A DNA stretch of 64,000 nt from Nocardioides renjunii (lineage in GTDB: Bacteria; Actinomycetota; Actinomycetes; Propionibacteriales; Nocardioidaceae): positions 372,001 through 436,000 of the forward strand of contig NZ_CP141058.1 of the NCBI RefSeq assembly GCF_034661175.1. The letters are read 5' to 3'. Shown piece by piece: positions 1 to 9,500 of this stretch. The position numbers and the translations under genes were made by a program. The stretch's first letter is position 1; each line of letters opens with the position of its first letter. The notes beneath the pieces are model-generated. The model worked only from the letters and a program-made list of their open reading frames with translations, did not search any database and had not been told where the DNA came from.

Positions 1-2
1 AG

Positions 3-1025
3 GTCAGGGTCGGCCCGGACGGCACGGCCTGGGTCACCATGAACTACGGCAGCTCGTTCATCGTGAAGATGACCCCGTCCGGCCAGCTGACGGCCTACAA
101 CAACTCGCCCGAGTGCGACGACGTCCTGGGGGAGGCCGCCGACGGGTCCATGTGGTGCCAGAACGGCAGCTCCTCCGGACAGGACACGATCACGAAGGTG
201 AACGCCGACGCGAGCGGGGGGACGACCTACCCGCTGCCCAGCGACGCGACGTACCCCAACGGGCTCGCCGCCGGCCCGGTCGGCTCCATCTGGTTCACCC
301 GCAGCAGCAGCGGGACCATGTTCACCAGCCCCTCGCGGGGCTCGATCGGCTACCTCGACCAGGCCAGCGGCGCGACGAAGATCTGGCAGACCGGGTCGCG
401 CTCCGCCCCCACCGACCTCGTGCAGGGGCCCGACGGCCAGATGTGGTTCACCAACGTCGGCGCGGCGCCCGGCATCGGGCACATCGCGGCCAACGGCGTC
501 GGCGCGATCAGCTCGGTGGGCAACTACGAGCCCACCTCGCTCACCTTCGGCCCCGACGGGGCGATCTGGTTCACCGACAGCAAGAACAACGCGATCGTCC
601 GGGTGACCACCGACCAGCTCGGCGCCACCAACGTCGACCTCGGGGACGGCGTCACGATGCTCGCCCCCACCGCCCCGACCCCGCCGCCGCCGGCCCCCGC
701 GGTCGTCGGCAGCGTGCCGAAGGTCAAGGGCGTCACGACCGTCAAGCGTGGCAGGCTGAAGGTCCCGGTCACCTGCCCCGCCGGCGCGGCAGCCGGCTGC
801 ACCGGCGCACTGCGGGTGGAGCTGGCCAAGGGCGGCAAGGCGCTCGCGAAGCCGCGGGCCTACCGCGCCGCCGCCGGCACGAGGGCGAAGGTCGCGGTGA
901 AGCTCTCCGAGAAGGGCCTCAAGCGGCTGCGCCCCGGCCGCGTCGTCGAGGTGCGGGTCGAGCTGACCGCGCCGGGTTCAGCGAAGGTGGTCGCGAAGCG
1001 GACGATCAAGGTGCGCCGAGCCTGA
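3..1025 (+). CDS. Secreted streptogramin-lyase-like beta-propeller protein, 3' part (start outside window)
   Basis: The frame is open from base 3, and codons before the first ATG already read a propeller motif (VGPDGTAWVT), so the true start lies upstream. About 340 codons are visible. Repeats of the type GPDGxxWFT (for example GPDGQMWFTN, GPDGAIWFTD) are the blade signature of the virginiamycin B lyase/NHL propeller family. A Pro/Ala linker follows near 660-710, then a Lys/Arg-rich beta-type C-terminal domain with two Cys, ending VRRA. Lyase activity is not implied: most actinobacterial members are uncharacterised extracytoplasmic propellers. The basic tail resembles those of the two GH78 enzymes further on and may hold the protein at the cell surface (inference). 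Confidence 0.75.
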   Translation, partial: VRVGPDGTAWVTMNYGSSFIVKMTPSGQLTAYNNSPECDDVLGEAADGSMWCQNGSSSGQDTITKVNADASGGTTYPLPSDATYPNGLAAGPVGSIWFTRSSSGTMFTSPSRGSIGYLDQASGATKIWQTGSRSAPTDLVQGPDGQMWFTNVGAAPGIGHIAANGVGAISSVGNYEPTSLTFGPDGAIWFTDSKNNAIVRVTTDQLGATNVDLGDGVTMLAPTAPTPPPPAPAVVGSVPKVKGVTTVKRGRLKVPVTCPAGAAAGCTGALRVELAKGGKALAKPRAYRAAAGTRAKVAVKLSEKGLKRLRPGRVVEVRVELTAPGSAKVVAKRTIKVRRA

Positions 1026-1063
1026 GCGGGGGGCGTGTCCCACCCCGCCCGTAGGGTGTGCGC

Positions 1064-1702
1064 GTGAGCGAGGGCGTGTATGCGGAGCGGGGACTCTTCG
1101 TCTGCTTCGAGGGCGGCGAGGGGGCCGGCAAGTCGACCCAGTCGCGCCTGCTCCGCGACTGGCTCGTCGAGCAGGGCCGCACCGTCCTGCTCACCTTCGA
1201 GCCCGGTGACACCGCGGTCGGCAAGGAGCTGCGCCGGATCGTGCTCGACCCGGCGACCGGCGACCTGTCCGACCGCACCGAGGCGCTGCTCTACGCCGCC
1301 GACAAGGCCGAGCACGTCGACCACGTCGTGCTGCCCGCGCTCGAGCGGGGCGAGGTCGTGATCACCGACCGCTACGTCGACTCGACGCTGGCCTACCAGG
1401 GGGCCGGGCGCGCGCTCGACGTCTCCGAGGTCGAGGCGGTCGCGCGCTGGGCGACCGGCGACCTGCGGCCCCACCTCACCGTCGTCCTCGACCTCGCCCC
1501 CGAGACGGGGCTCGACCGCTTCACGGGCCGCGACCGCATCGAGGGCCAGTCGCTCGCCTTCCACCAGCGCGTGCGCCAGGGGTTCCTCGACCTCGCCGCC
1601 GCCGACCCCGACCACTACGTCGTCCTCGACGCGCGGGCGTTGATCGACGAGATCGCCGCCGCGATCCAGGCCCGTGTCGCGCCCCTGCTGGAGGACGCGT
1701 GA
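1064..1702 (+). CDS. tmk: Thymidylate kinase
   Basis: Phosphorylates dTMP to dTDP with ATP in the cytoplasm, supplying dTTP. The 212-residue length is normal for the family. The P-loop GGEGAGKS is near residues 18-25, the DRY motif (ITDRYVDSTLAYQG) near 102, and the LID segment DRFTGRDRIEGQ near 153. GTG codons at 1058 and 1064 are both possible. The AGGG at 1053-1056 is correctly spaced only for 1064, so that start is preferred. The stop overlaps the GTG start of holB by 4 bp, so the two are translationally coupled, an arrangement common in actinobacteria. Confidence 0.95.
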   Translation: MSEGVYAERGLFVCFEGGEGAGKSTQSRLLRDWLVEQGRTVLLTFEPGDTAVGKELRRIVLDPATGDLSDRTEALLYAADKAEHVDHVVLPALERGEVVITDRYVDSTLAYQGAGRALDVSEVEAVARWATGDLRPHLTVVLDLAPETGLDRFTGRDRIEGQSLAFHQRVRQGFLDLAAADPDHYVVLDARALIDEIAAAIQARVAPLLEDA

Positions 1703-2886
1703 CCAGCCCGGCCGGGAGCGGGACGCGCACCGTCTGGTCCGACCTCGTCGGCCAGCGCTCCACCATCGACGTCCTCCAGCATGCCGCAGCCGGGCAGGGC
1801 ATGACCCACGCGTGGCTGATCACGGGCCCGCCGGGCTCCGGCCGCTCCAACGTCGCCCTCGCGTTCGCCGCCGCGCTGCAGTGCCGGCTCGGCGGGTGCG
1901 GTGAGTGCAGCGACTGCCGGTCCGTGCTGGCGGGCTCGCACCCCGACGTGAGCGTGACCCGGTCGGAGACGTCCACGCTCTACATCAAGGAGGTCCGCGA
2001 GCTGGTGCAGCGCTCGGCGCTCGCGCCCTCCCACGGCCGCTGGCAGGTCATGGTGATCGAGGACGCCGACCGGCTCGGCGACCCCGACCACGCCCGCGGC
2101 ACCGGCAACGCCCTGCTCAAGGCCATCGAGGAGCCCACGCCCAAGACCGTGTGGCTGCTCTGCGCGCCGACGGTGCGCGACGTGCTGCCCACGATCCGCT
2201 CCCGCTGCCGCACCCTCACCCTGGCCACGCCCGGCACGTCCGACGTCGCCACCTTCCTGGCCCGCACCGACGGCGTCTCGGAGACGCTGGCGAGCTTCGC
2301 CGCCCGCGCGAGCCAGGGCCACATCGGCCGGGCCCGGGCCCTCGCCCTCAACGAGGAGACCCGGACGCGTCGGCGCGAGGTGGTCAGCATCCCCGCCCGG
2401 CTGACGTCCCTGGGCTCGTGCATGACCGCGGCGACCAACCTCGCCGAGCTCGCCAAGGAGGAGACCGAGGCGATCACCGCCGAGGCGAACGCCGCCGAGG
2501 TCACCGAGCTGCAGTCGGTCTTCGGCTCCGAGCGCAAGGACATCACCTCCCGGGCCTACCGCGCCGCCCTCGCCGACCTCGAGCGGATGCAGAAGCAGAA
2601 GGCCAAGCGCCGCGTGCTCGACGTGATCGACCGGGCGCTGATGGACCTCGTCTCGGTCTACCGCGACGCCATCGCGCTGGCCGTCGGAGCCCCCGGCATG
2701 CTGGTCAACGAGGAGCTCCGCGGCGACGTCGCCGTCGTCGCCCGCGCGGCCTCGCCCGACCAGGTCCTGCGCATGATCGACGCCATCTTCACCGCCCGCG
2801 AGCAGATGCTGGAGTTCAACGTGCCGCCGCAGCTGGCGCTGGAGTCGATGACGGTCGCCCTGCAGCTCCCCGGCGGGCGCCAGTGA
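1699..2886 (+). CDS. holB: DNA polymerase III subunit delta'
   Basis: Clamp-loader subunit that helps load the beta sliding clamp at primed DNA. The 395-residue protein has an AAA+ fold. The P-loop-like GPPGSGRS (about 43-50) carries Arg in place of the catalytic Lys, as expected for delta', which does not hydrolyse ATP. A Zn-binding set of four Cys lies at about 62, 67, 70 and 73 (CRLGGCGECSDC). NALLKAIEEP and the SRC motif (IRSRC) follow. It starts at a GTG overlapping the tmk stop, and its own stop overlaps the next GTG, giving a three-gene coupled unit. Confidence 0.95.
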   Translation: MTSPAGSGTRTVWSDLVGQRSTIDVLQHAAAGQGMTHAWLITGPPGSGRSNVALAFAAALQCRLGGCGECSDCRSVLAGSHPDVSVTRSETSTLYIKEVRELVQRSALAPSHGRWQVMVIEDADRLGDPDHARGTGNALLKAIEEPTPKTVWLLCAPTVRDVLPTIRSRCRTLTLATPGTSDVATFLARTDGVSETLASFAARASQGHIGRARALALNEETRTRRREVVSIPARLTSLGSCMTAATNLAELAKEETEAITAEANAAEVTELQSVFGSERKDITSRAYRAALADLERMQKQKAKRRVLDVIDRALMDLVSVYRDAIALAVGAPGMLVNEELRGDVAVVARAASPDQVLRMIDAIFTAREQMLEFNVPPQLALESMTVALQLPGGRQ

Positions 2887-4442
2887 AGCGCGTCGTCGCC
2901 CTCGTCGTCGTGCTGGCGGTGGTGCTGGTGACCGTCGTGGCGGTGGGGCTGTCGTTCCGCGGCGGCGACTCGTCGGCGCGCTCCGGTCCTCCTCCCACGC
3001 CGTCCCCGACCACCCCGCCGCCCGCCTCGGTGACGGAGCCGCCCGAGCCCGCGCTCGCCGACGTCTACTCCCAGCGCATCGACTGGCAGCCGTGCGAGAC
3101 CAACGCCGACCAGGAGTGCGGCCTCCTCGAGGTCCCGGTCGACTACTCCGAGCCGGGTGGCGAGTCGATCGACCTGGCGCTCCTGCGCGTCCCGGCGAGC
3201 GGCGCGCGCCTCGGCTCCCTGGTGGTGAACCCGGGCGGCCCCGGCGCGCCCGGGACGTCGTACGCCGCCGCGGCCGGGCAGGTCTTCCGCGAGCCGCTCC
3301 TGCAGGCCTTCGACCTCGTCGGGTTCGACCCGCGCGGGGTCGGCCGGTCGGCGCCGGTCGACTGCCTCAGCGACGACGAGCTCGACGTCTACCTCGCCGG
3401 CGACCCGACGCCGGACACGCCTCAGGAGCAGGCCGACTACCGCACCTCGGTGCTGACCTTCGGCGACAAGTGCGCGCAGGGGTCCGGCCCCGTCGTCGGG
3501 CACGTCACCACGACCGAGGCGGCGCGCGACATGGACGTGCTCCGCTCTGCGCTGGGCGAGGAGACGTTGACCTACTTCGGCGCCTCCTACGGCACCAAGC
3601 TGGGGGCGACCTACGCCGAGCTCTTTCCCGAGCAGGTGGGCCGCTTCGTGCTCGACGGGGCGGTCGACGTCTCGCTCGACCCCCAGGAGCTGTCCCTCGA
3701 GCAGGCCACCGGCTTCGAGACCGCGCTGCGCGCCTACGTGCAGAACTGCCTCGACTCCACCGACAACTGCTTCCTCGGCGACAGCGTCGAGGAGGGCCTG
3801 GCCACCATCACCGGTCTGCTCGACTCGCTCGAGGACGAGCCGCTGCCGGCCGGCGAGCGCGAGCTGACCGTGGGGAGCGCGTTCTACGGCATCATCACGC
3901 CGCTCTACAACCGCGACTACTGGTTCCTGCTGAGCACCGCGCTGGCCTCCGCCCTCGACGGCAAGGGCTCCGCGCTGCTGCAGCTCGCCGACGCGTACGC
4001 CTCCCGCAGCGGCGACGGGACCTACCTCGACAACTCCGTCGAGGCCAACTACGTCATCAACTGCCTCGACGACCCCGCGGCCGTGCCGTTCGACGAGGTG
4101 CCGTCGCTCTTCCCGGCCTTCGAGGAGGCGTCCCCGACGTTCGGGAGGGTGTTCGCCTGGGGGACGGCCGGCTGCCGCGGGATCGGCCTCGAGTCCAGCG
4201 AGGAGCCGCTGACCATCCGCGGCGAGGGTGCGGCGCCGATCCTCGTGCTCGGGACCACGCGCGACCCGGCCACGCCGCTGAAGTGGGCGCGGGCGCTCTC
4301 CGCCCAGCTCGAGTCGGGCGTCCTCGTCGAGCGCGACGGCGACGGCCACACCGCCTACAACGCCGGCAACGCGTGCATCGACGCCGTCGTCGAGGACTAC
4401 CTCACCGAGGGGGCCGTCCCCGACGACGGGACGACCTGCTGA
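2883..4442 (+). CDS. Membrane-anchored or secreted alpha/beta hydrolase, tripeptidyl-aminopeptidase (SlpD/TAP) type
   Basis: The 519-residue protein begins with a hydrophobic segment (about residues 4-24), then a Ser/Pro/Thr-rich linker, so it is exported or lipid-facing. The catalytic Ser235 is in GASYGT, Asp461 in TTRDPATP and His489 in GDGHTAY, with the TAP-like C-terminal layout. The family contains secreted proteases and aminopeptidases; the actual substrate is unknown. The GTG start overlaps the holB TGA by 4 bp. The same tmk-holB-hydrolase order is known in streptomycetes. The gene is followed by the 31-bp repeat array and a hairpin. Confidence 0.88.
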   Translation: MKRVVALVVVLAVVLVTVVAVGLSFRGGDSSARSGPPPTPSPTTPPPASVTEPPEPALADVYSQRIDWQPCETNADQECGLLEVPVDYSEPGGESIDLALLRVPASGARLGSLVVNPGGPGAPGTSYAAAAGQVFREPLLQAFDLVGFDPRGVGRSAPVDCLSDDELDVYLAGDPTPDTPQEQADYRTSVLTFGDKCAQGSGPVVGHVTTTEAARDMDVLRSALGEETLTYFGASYGTKLGATYAELFPEQVGRFVLDGAVDVSLDPQELSLEQATGFETALRAYVQNCLDSTDNCFLGDSVEEGLATITGLLDSLEDEPLPAGERELTVGSAFYGIITPLYNRDYWFLLSTALASALDGKGSALLQLADAYASRSGDGTYLDNSVEANYVINCLDDPAAVPFDEVPSLFPAFEEASPTFGRVFAWGTAGCRGIGLESSEEPLTIRGEGAAPILVLGTTRDPATPLKWARALSAQLESGVLVERDGDGHTAYNAGNACIDAVVEDYLTEGAVPDDGTTC

Positions 4443-4458
4443 GGGCCGCTGGCGTTCT

Positions 4459-4816
4459 GACGCGCCGAGCGGGCACTTCGTGCCGGTCTGACGCGCCGAG
4501 CGGGCACTTCGTGCCGGTCTGACGCGCCGAGCGGGCACTTCGTGCCGGTCTGACGCGCCGAGCGGGCACTTCGTGCCGGTCTGACGCGCCGAGCGGGCAC
4601 TTCGTGCCGGTCTGACGCGCCGAGCGGGCACTTCCTGCCGGTCCGACGCGCCGAGCGGGCACTTCGTGCCGGTCTGACGCGCCGAGCGGGCACCTCCTGC
4701 CGGTCTGACGCGCCGAGGGGGCACCTCCTTGCGCGACGAAGTGCCCGGTCGAGGTTCGGGACGGGCAGGAAGTGCCCGGTCAGGCCTCGGGACGGGCAGG
4801 AAGTGCCCGGTCGGGG
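4459..4816. repeat. 31-bp tandem repeat array with orientation switch (about 9 forward and 3 inverted copies)
   Basis: Copies of a 31-bp unit beginning gacgcgccgagcgggcac start exactly every 31 bp at 4459, 4490, 4521, 4552, 4583, 4614, 4645, 4676 and 4707. The core ggcac-ttc-gtgcc is a small inverted repeat. From about 4735 the core appears in the opposite orientation (gcaggaagtgcccggtc), with copies at 4735 (partial), 4760 and 4791, again 31 bp apart. Copies differ by a few substitutions (cttcgtgcc/cttcctgcc). There are no unique spacers, so this is not a CRISPR array. It lies between two convergent genes. Confidence 0.9.
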
Positions 4817-4824
4817 CAGCCCCA

Positions 4825-4866
4825 CGTCATACGGACCCGCACCCACGGGTGCCGGTCCGTATGACG
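4825..4866. terminator. Bidirectional hairpin terminator between convergent genes
   Basis: A perfect 13-bp inverted repeat (CGTCATACGGACC at 4825-4837 and GGTCCGTATGACG at 4854-4866) encloses a further GCACC/GGTGC pairing. It sits between the 3' ends of the plus-strand hydrolase and the minus-strand OsmC gene, so it can serve both. There is no U-tract, as is usual in actinobacteria. Confidence 0.7.
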
Positions 4867-4888
4867 CCAGGATGCGAGGCCGAGGGCC

Positions 4889-5332
4889 TCAGCCCTCCAG
4901 GGCTGCGTCGAGCGTGATGTCGACCGCGGCCAGCGCCTTGCTGATCGGGCACCCGGCCTTGGCTTCCTCGGCGGCCTTCTTGAAGGCCGCGTCGTCGAGG
5001 CCGTCGACCTCGCCGCGGACCTTGAGCACGATGCCGGTCAGCTTGAAGCCGCCGGCCTCCTTGTCGGGGCCGAGCGTGACGTCGGCGGACACGTCGAGCG
5101 ACTGGACGGTCCCGCCGGCCTCGGTCGCGATGTTGGACAGCGCCATGGCGTAGCAGGCGGAGTGCGCGGCGGCGACGAGCTCCTCGGGGCTCGTGGTCCC
5201 CTGCGCGTCGTCGGCGGCACGCTTGGGGAAGCTGACGTCGAAGGTGCCGGCGCCGGAGCTGGAGAGCTCGACCTGGCCGGATCCGTCCTGGAGTCCGCCG
5301 TTCCAAGCGGTGCGTGCGGAGCGAGTGGGCAT
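4889..5332 (-). CDS. OsmC family peroxiredoxin (organic hydroperoxide reductase)
   Basis: Reduces organic hydroperoxides in the cytoplasm through a Cys pair. The 147-residue protein has the two family cysteines at Cys60 (HSACYAMAL) and Cys128 (AGCPISKAL). It fits the OsmC rather than the Ohr subgroup because the N-terminus reads TAWNGGLQDGSG. The ATG at 5332 is chosen because AGGAGG precedes it at normal spacing. A longer upstream open frame reads into the promoter region and lacks family similarity. The gene is divergent from tRNA-Thr. Confidence 0.92.
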   Translation of the reverse strand: MPTRSARTAWNGGLQDGSGQVELSSSGAGTFDVSFPKRAADDAQGTTSPEELVAAAHSACYAMALSNIATEAGGTVQSLDVSADVTLGPDKEAGGFKLTGIVLKVRGEVDGLDDAAFKKAAEEAKAGCPISKALAAVDITLDAALEG

Positions 5333-5394
5333 CGTGCCTCCTGTGGTGAGGTGGTGCGGTCGCTCCGAACCTAGCCGGTCGGGCCCACCCCGGA

Positions 5395-5425
5395 TTTCGG
5401 TCCCAGTGGGCGCCATCCGTATAGT
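5395..5425 (+). promoter_or_regulatory. Possible promoter of tRNA-Thr
   Basis: TATAGT at 5420-5425 is a good -10 box about 35 bp before the tRNA. The -35 side (ttcggt near 5396) is weak. This is inference from position. Confidence 0.35.
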
Positions 5426-5460
5426 TGCCCGCGGTCCGCCGAGCACTGCTCGAGGGCTGC

Positions 5461-5533
5461 GCCGCCTTAGCTCAGTCGGTAGAGCGAGTCACTCGTAATG
5501 ACTAGGTCGTCAGTTCGATTCTGACAGGCGGCT
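5461..5533 (+). tRNA. tRNA-Thr (anticodon CGT)
   Basis: A 73-nt cloverleaf can be folded by eye. The acceptor arms GCCGCCT (5461-5467) and AGGCGGC (5526-5532) pair fully, with discriminator T at 5533. The D stem is GCTC/GAGC. The anticodon stem AGTCA/TGACT closes loop CTCGTAA, placing CGT at 34-36, which reads the ACG threonine codon. The T arm is GTCAG-TTCGATT-CTGAC. CCA is not encoded. Confidence 0.95.
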
Positions 5534-5535
5534 CT

Positions 5536-5575
5536 GACTCCCCCGGGGACCCGAGACCCTGGGGGAGTCTTCTAC
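5536..5575 (+). terminator. Rho-independent-type terminator of tRNA-Thr
   Basis: GACTCCCCC (5536-5544) pairs with GGGGGAGTC (5561-5569), with additional GGG/CCC pairing inside, followed by a short pyrimidine-rich tttct-like tail. It begins 3 bases after the tRNA. Confidence 0.8.
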
Positions 5576-5589
5576 GTCAGACTGGTGGC

Positions 5590-6306
5590 ATGAGCCTCGT
5601 CCTCGTCACCGGTGCGTCCACCGGGCTCGGCCTCGCGACCGTCACCGCGCTGCTCGACGCCGACCACGACGTCGTCCTGCACGCCCGCAGCGCCGACCGC
5701 GTCGAGGACCCCAGCGTCCTCGACCGCGTCGCCGGCACGGCGTACGCCGACCTGGCGGACCTCGACGCGACGGTGGGGCTCGCGGGTGAGCTCGACGGGT
5801 TCGGCCGGTTCGACGCGGTGGTCCACAACGCCGGGACGATGGACCGGTCGCTGGCGACGGCGGTCAACGTCGTCGCGCCCTACGTCCTGACCGCGCTGAT
5901 GCGGCCGCCCGGACGGTCGATCGTGCTGAGCAGCGGCATGCACCGCTCCGGCACGACGGACCTCCGGCGGGGCGGGAGCTACTCCGACACCAAGCTGTGG
6001 GTCACCGCCCTGACCATGGCGCTGGCCGGGCGGCGACCGGGGACGCTGTCGCACGCCGTCGACCCGGGCTGGGTGCCGACGCGCATGGGCGGGCGCAGCG
6101 CCCCGGACGACCTCGTGGAGGGCCGCCGCACGCAGGTCTGGCTCGCGAGCGCGCCGGAGGAGGAGATCGAGCCGCGGACCGGCGGCTACTGGCACCACCA
6201 CGAGAGCCGCGAGCCGCACCCCGCCACGCGTGACGCCGCCTTCCAGGCGAGCGTCCTGGAGCGCCTCGAGGGACTGACCGGGGTGCGGATCGACGACCGG
6301 GACTAG
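5590..6306 (+). CDS. Short-chain dehydrogenase/reductase (SDR) family protein
   Basis: An NAD(P)-dependent oxidoreductase of 238 residues. The Rossmann motif TGASTGLG is at residues 7-14 and VHNAG at about 78-82. The catalytic Ser is in IVLSSG (about 114-115), with Tyr131 and Lys135 in YSDTK. The substrate is not evident. The C-terminal part (PRTGGYWHHHESREPHP-like wording) matches SDRs annotated as carbonyl reductase-like. It stands alone between the tRNA terminator and the GH78 control region; the ribosome site is weak. Confidence 0.88.
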   Translation: MSLVLVTGASTGLGLATVTALLDADHDVVLHARSADRVEDPSVLDRVAGTAYADLADLDATVGLAGELDGFGRFDAVVHNAGTMDRSLATAVNVVAPYVLTALMRPPGRSIVLSSGMHRSGTTDLRRGGSYSDTKLWVTALTMALAGRRPGTLSHAVDPGWVPTRMGGRSAPDDLVEGRRTQVWLASAPEEEIEPRTGGYWHHHESREPHPATRDAAFQASVLERLEGLTGVRIDDRD

Positions 6307-6359
6307 GGACGTCCCCCACCGGCCCGCGCCGGCCACCGAGCCAGCAACGGTGGCCCACC

Positions 6360-6371
6360 TGAAACGCTTCA
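6360..6371. promoter_or_regulatory. LacI-type operator-like box, rhamnosidase type, copy 1
   Basis: TGAAACGCTTCA is a near-perfect palindrome centred on CG, typical of LacI-family operators. It lies about 150 bp ahead of the GH78 gene and resembles the boxes at 6434 and 14852. Confidence 0.5.
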
Positions 6372-6433
6372 TGCGGAGCGGGGCTGACTCGAACCACCAC
6401 GGGTGACCGATTCCGGTCACCGAGGCCGCGACG

Positions 6434-6449
6434 GTTGACACGTTTCAAC
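6434..6449. promoter_or_regulatory. LacI-type operator overlapping a -35 box, upstream of the first GH78 gene
   Basis: GTTGACACGTTTCAAC is palindromic apart from one symmetric position pair. It contains a consensus -35 hexamer TTGACA at 6435-6440. The 11 bases ACGTTTCAACG recur exactly in the control region of the second GH78 gene (14852). Binding here should block transcription; the likely protein is the LacI regulator at 17814 (inference). Confidence 0.65.
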
Positions 6450-6519
6450 GCGGCGACGGAAGGTGTGTGAGCGGCGTCACGTGCCGCGTTGGAGTCCACC
6501 ACCTCGGAGGTAGCAGTCC

Positions 6520-9500
6520 ATGAACGACCCGACATCCAGGTCACGCCGCCTCGGCGTCGCCCTGGCCGCATCTACCGCGCTGGCGCTCAGTGCCTCGGTG
6601 TGGCCCGTCAGCACGGCGAGCGCCGCGGACGGCACCCGTCCCACCGCGCCGGAACGGCTGGTGGTCGACGACCTGGCGGCGCCGCTGGACGCCAGCACCC
6701 GGCCCCGCTTCGGCTGGCTCCCGCAGGACGTGGACGCCAACGAGGTGCAGACGGCCTACCGGATCCAGGTGAAGGATGCCGAGGACCGCATCGTCTGGAG
6801 CTCCGGCCGGGTGATGTCGGCGCAGCAGTCGTACGTGCCCTACGGCGGCCCCGAGCTCGAGCCGGGGGAGGCCTACACCTGGCGCGTGCGCACCTGGGAC
6901 CGCGACGAGCGCCACTCGCCGTGGTCGGCGTGGACGCCCTTCGAGACCGCGATCGGTGACGACGACTGGGGGCAGGCCTCCTGGATCCGGCGTCCGCCCG
7001 GCAACCCGGACGCCCTCGCGATCAGCACCGTGGACGGCCGGGGCCGGGTGAGCGGCGGCAACGTCTCGCTGGCGAAGCCCGGGACCGAGTGGACCGACTA
7101 CGTCGTCACGATGGACGTCACGCCCGTGAGCCGCGCCGCGGCAGTGGTGTTCCGCGCGCCCGACAGCGCGACGGGCTACATGTGGCAGCTCCACGCCAAC
7201 GACAACGCCATCAAGACCCACCGCATGGTCGCGGGTGCCTTCCCGACCGACGCGCGACGGACGGTCCCCCACGTGATCGACCCCGGTGTGACCTACGAGC
7301 TCAGCATCCGCGTCGAGGGGCAGACCTTCCAGACGAGCATCGACGGCCAGGTCGTCGACACCTGGACCGACCCCTCCGCCACCGGGTCGCGCGCGGGGAC
7401 GATCGGCTTCCGCCAGGCCAGTGGCGAGGTCGCGGACTTCGACGACATCGAGGTCACCTCGCTGGACGGCGCCACCGCGCTCTTCTCCGAGGAGTTCTCC
7501 GGTGACCTGTCGCAGTGGGTGCGCGGCTCGACGACGCAGGAGGCCGACGAGAGGACGTACGCCCGCACCGAGGTCGACGTCCCGGCCGGCCGGATCGTGA
7601 GGGCCCGCAGCTACCTCGCGGCGAGCCACACCGCCGAGCTCTACCTCGACGGCCAGCGCGCCGACCGGATGAGCAACTACGGCTACCCCGGCGAGGGCTA
7701 CTACCAGGTCGCCGACGTCACCGACCTCGTCACGGCGGGCGAGCGCCTGTCGGTCGGCGCCCACCTCCACTGGCTCAGCGGCGGCCAGGGACGCGCGGCC
7801 GGCGTCCCGGGCCTGCTCGCTCGCGTCGTCGTGGACTACGCGGACGGGTCGAGCTTCGTCGTCACCACCGACGGCAGCTGGAAGGTCCGCCGCGGACCGT
7901 TCGTCCTCGTCGGCACGCGCAACGGCGAGGGGCTCTACGTCGAGCACCAGGACGGCCCGGCCGCGCGGGCGATCGGCGCCTGGACCGAGGTCGGGTACGA
8001 CGACAGCAGCTGGTCCGACGCCGTCGTGGTCGGACAGCACCCCACGGCGCCGTTCACCCACCTCGAGCCCCAGCAGACCCGCCTCACCGAGACCGTCGTG
8101 CGTCCCGAGCGCATCCTGGTGGCGGCCGACGGGACCCCCGTCGCCGACTTCGGCAAGGTCGTCCCGGCCCGTCCGGCGGTGCACTTCGACCAGGGCGTCG
8201 AGGGTCGCGTCGTGCAGATCCGCGCGAGCTACGGCCTCGCGGAGGGCGGCCGGGTCTCCACCAGCGGCGTGGACACGCAGGGGACCAACATGTCCTTCCC
8301 CTACACGCAGGTCGCCGGCGAGCAGGACTACCGGGCGTTCGGGCACCTCGGCTTCCGCTACCTCGAGATCCCCGGTGCGGAGGAGGAGATCACCGTCGAC
8401 GACGTCAGCGCCACGGTCGTCACCACCGCCTACCCCGAGGGCGGCACCGCGACGTTCGACTCCTCGGACCCGACCCTCGACGCCGTGTGGGACCTCATGG
8501 CCCGCTCGCTGGAGTACTCCGTGCAGGAGACCTTCGTCGACACCCCGACGCGTGAGCAGGGCCAGTTCCTGCACGACACCGTCAACATCTCGTACGGCCT
8601 GATGGCCAGCCACCACGAGCGCGCGGCGACCCGGCAAGCGATCCGCGAGTTCATGCTGAGCCAGCAGCGCTACTGGAACGCGGGCAACGACGCCGGCCGC
8701 TACAACGCCGTCTACCCCAACGGCGACGGCAAGCGCGACATCCCCGACTTCACCGAGGTCGTGCCGGACTGGATCTGGCGCTACTACATGGAGACGGGCG
8801 ACACCGCGGTCCTCGAGGACACCTACGACGAGCTCGCCGCGACCGCGGGCTACGTCCGCCGTCACATCGCCACCGCGGGAGCCACCCAGGGACTGGTGAC
8901 CCGGCTCTCCGGTGGCAGCGGCCAGTACCTCCACGGCATCGTCGACTGGCCGGCCCACGGCCGGTTCGGCTACGACATGGCGGCCGCCGCCCGCACCACG
9001 GTCAACGCGCTCGGCGTCGACGTGCTGCGCAAGGTGGCCCTGGTGGGCGAGGCGCTCGGCCGTCCGGCCGCGGAGGTGCAGTCCTACCGCTCCGACGCGG
9101 ACGCACTGGCGGCCCGGATGAACGCGACCCTGCGCCGACCGGACGGCACCTACGTCGACGGGCTGCTCGAGGACGGCTCACAGAGCCCGCACGCCGGGCA
9201 GCACGCGACGTCGTACGCCGTCGCGCTCGGGATCGCCCCGGCAGACGACCTGCCGCGGCTCGGTGCGCACCTCGGTGCCATGGGAATGAAGCAGGGACCG
9301 ATGACCGCGCACTGGCTGGTCGAGGCCCTGGCCGACTCCGGCCGGGACGAGGACCTGCTCAGGCTGCTCACCAACGAGGAGGACTACGGCTGGGCCGGCT
9401 GGCTGGCCGACGGTGGCACCTTCACCCCCGAGTCGTGGGAGCTGAGCGGGTCGGCTAACAGCGCCTCGCACGGCTGGGGCTCCCGCTCGATCGTCCACCT

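Noticed and set aside
2658..4724. Minus-strand open frame running through the 31-bp repeats
   Set aside because: Antisense to the hydrolase gene; the periodic peptide is only translated repeat DNA.
4459..4733. CRISPR array
   Set aside because: The 31-bp units abut without unique spacers, and no cas genes are near.
5461..5533. tRNA-Thr as a site of island integration
   Set aside because: No integrase and no repeated tRNA 3' end were seen downstream; ordinary chromosomal genes follow.
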